In this document: one piece after another, positions 63,601 to 64,000 of the stretch
Layout: the number at the start of each line of letters is the position of its first letter
Numbering within the stretch: position 1 is the stretch's first letter
Source of the DNA: Bicyclus anynana
Lineage: Eukaryota; Arthropoda; Insecta; Lepidoptera; Nymphalidae
Length of the DNA: 64,000 nt
NCBI RefSeq assembly: GCF_947172395.1
Contig: NC_069108.1
Coordinates: 7,699,068 to 7,763,067 of the forward strand
Reading direction: 5' to 3'
Made by a program: the position numbers and the translations under genes
Notes under the pieces: generated by a model
Databases searched by the model: none
Seen by the model: only the letters and a program-made list of their open reading frames with translations
What the model was told of the DNA's origin: nothing

Positions 63601-64000
63601 GCTGTGAGCCGCAGCGGTGACTCACTCGTGCTGCAGAACAAGTCAGTATACAACGACGCTGCATGTGATGCATCACAAGTGTGCGAGCCTCGTGCAGCTG
63701 TGAGCCGCAGCGGTGACTCACTCGTGCTGCAGAACAAGTCAGTATACAACGACGCTGCATGTGATGCATCACAAGTGTGCGAGCCTCGTGCAGCTGTGAG
63801 CCGCAGCGGTGACTCACTCGTGCTGCAGAACAAGTCAGTATACAACGACGCTGCATGTGATGCATCACAAGTGTGCGAGCCTCGTGCAGCTGTGAGCCGC
63901 AGCGGTGACTCACTCGTGCTGCAGAACAAGTCAGTATACAACGACGCTGCATGTGATGCATCACAAGTGTGCGAGCCTCGTGCAGCTGTGAGCCGCAGCG
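58901..64000 (+). CDS. THAP-ZAD gene, copy 3 (3' part outside window)
   Basis: Exons 58,901-58,980, 59,375-59,549, 59,670-59,762, 60,095-60,226, 60,713-61,225 and 61,339 to beyond 64,000. The first five reproduce copy 2 almost exactly: a THAP domain (85 residues), ZAD (75 residues) and acidic linker with one C2H2 finger (171 residues). The sixth opens with VVGGE and then runs through at least 27 complete 32-residue units with no stop. The finger exon expected downstream is not in the window. The linker differs from copy 2 at a few sites ('SSVSLSNADN' against 'SDSMSNADN'). If the whole array is translated, the product would exceed 1,200 residues before any fingers. Confidence 0.8.
59670..60226 (+). 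CDS. Copy 3 ZAD (exons 3 and 4)
   Basis: 93-nt and 132-nt exons, protein sequence as in copy 2. The donor-bearing 51-bp repeat has two units here. Confidence 0.88.
60713..61225 (+). CDS. Copy 3 acidic linker and single C2H2 finger (exon 5)
   Basis: 513 nt, same ends as copy 2 (TTTCAG|ATTACT and TTCAG|GTGAGA). The finger 'CSFCDKEF...HLSKH' is intact. Confidence 0.87.
61339..64000 (+). CDS. Copy 3 expanded repeat exon
   Basis: The acceptor TTTGGCAG|GTAGTT is at 61,338. From there 2,662 bases stay open in the frame set by exon 5 (887 codons plus one base). After the VVGGE leader, every 32 codons repeat. Each unit has two cysteines five residues apart (C-x5-C), two arginines and several acidic and serine residues. 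No known domain fits. Variants are few: Asn/Asp before the last Asp, Lys/Asn, Leu/Val and one Val/Glu. Whether the whole array is translated or is partly removed by splicing at internal GTCAGT sites cannot be decided from sequence. Confidence 0.75.
61354..64000 (+). repeat. 96-bp minisatellite, at least 27.6 units
   Basis: Units start at 61,354 and every 96 bases after that, with no length variant up to the window end. Units 8-12 and 13-17 form a repeated five-unit (480-bp) block marked by the GTCGGTATACGAC variant at 62,106 and 62,586. The same variant is in unit 4 (61,722). Unit 20 alone has CTCGAGCTG. Confidence 0.98.

Larger units (their letters stand above)
52780..64000 (+). repeat. Tandem segmental duplication, unit B (runs off window)
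   Basis: The partner of unit A. It has lost the segment equivalent to 45,031-45,900, gained the copia element at 54,179-57,733 and a MITE near 57,890-58,180, and has a hugely expanded repeat exon. Confidence 0.85.

Noticed and set aside
61218..63964. Two minus-strand open frames of about 907 and 883 codons across the 96-bp array
   Set aside because: They exist because the 96-bp unit is a multiple of three and happens to lack stops in two antisense frames. The plus-strand frame is joined to the THAP-ZAD exons by a proper acceptor and phase, so that is the sense strand. The same antisense frames appear over copy 2 (49,696-50,073).
61354..64000. CRISPR-like array
   Set aside because: The repeats are contiguous with no unique spacers, in a eukaryotic exon; it is a tandem minisatellite.

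Overview
The window looks like nuclear DNA of a lepidopteran, most likely a butterfly. It is AT-rich, with spliced genes (GT...AG introns) and a dense mix of repeats that I associate with Lepidoptera: short Helitrons ending in a 'GACGAAGTCGCGGGC...CTAG' tail, tRNA-derived SINEs, and RTE, Jockey and CR1-like LINE pieces. No bacterial features (operons, ribosome binding sites) are present. All gene calls are from reading the sequence; no database was searched.

Layout. 1-7.5 kb is almost entirely mobile-element debris: four LINE reverse-transcriptase fragments, two Helitrons, tandem repeats and an inverted copy of a block that recurs upstream of the right-hand genes. 7,554-15,240 (minus) is a complete five-exon ZAD/C2H2 zinc-finger gene with SINEs and tandem repeats in its introns. 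15.3-19.6 kb is intergenic and holds a perfect 71-bp palindrome and a GC-rich fold-back element. 19,602-22,748 (plus) is an uninterrupted importin-7 (moleskin/IPO7) gene. 22.8-31.3 kb is transposons, including an intact Jockey-clade LINE (ORF1 and ORF2 open) inserted with a 10-bp target duplication into an older retroelement.

From 31.6 kb to the right edge lie three tandem, same-strand copies of an unusual transcription-factor gene. Its exons encode, in order, a complete THAP DNA-binding domain, a ZAD dimerisation domain, an acidic linker with one C2H2 finger, a cysteine-containing 32-residue repeat, and (copies 1 and 2) an array of 16 or 13 C2H2 fingers. Copies 2 and 3 sit in a tandem segmental duplication (about 43.8-52.8 kb and 52.8 kb onward) and are nearly identical, introns included; copy 1 is older and carries its own RTE and MITE insertions. 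The minus-strand gene at 7.5-15.2 kb is a diverged relative: it has the same ZAD exon sizes and a recognisable linker, but no THAP exon that I can find.

The most striking feature is the repeat exon. The 96-bp unit (exactly 32 codons) is present about 0.6 times in copy 1, 2.7 times in copy 2 and at least 27.6 times in copy 3, where it runs off the window without a stop or frameshift. Most units also contain a GTCAGT sequence in the only codon phase that would splice in frame to the next exon. Together with block duplication inside the finger arrays, this suggests a fast-evolving nuclear DNA-binding gene family. Its function cannot be read from the sequence.
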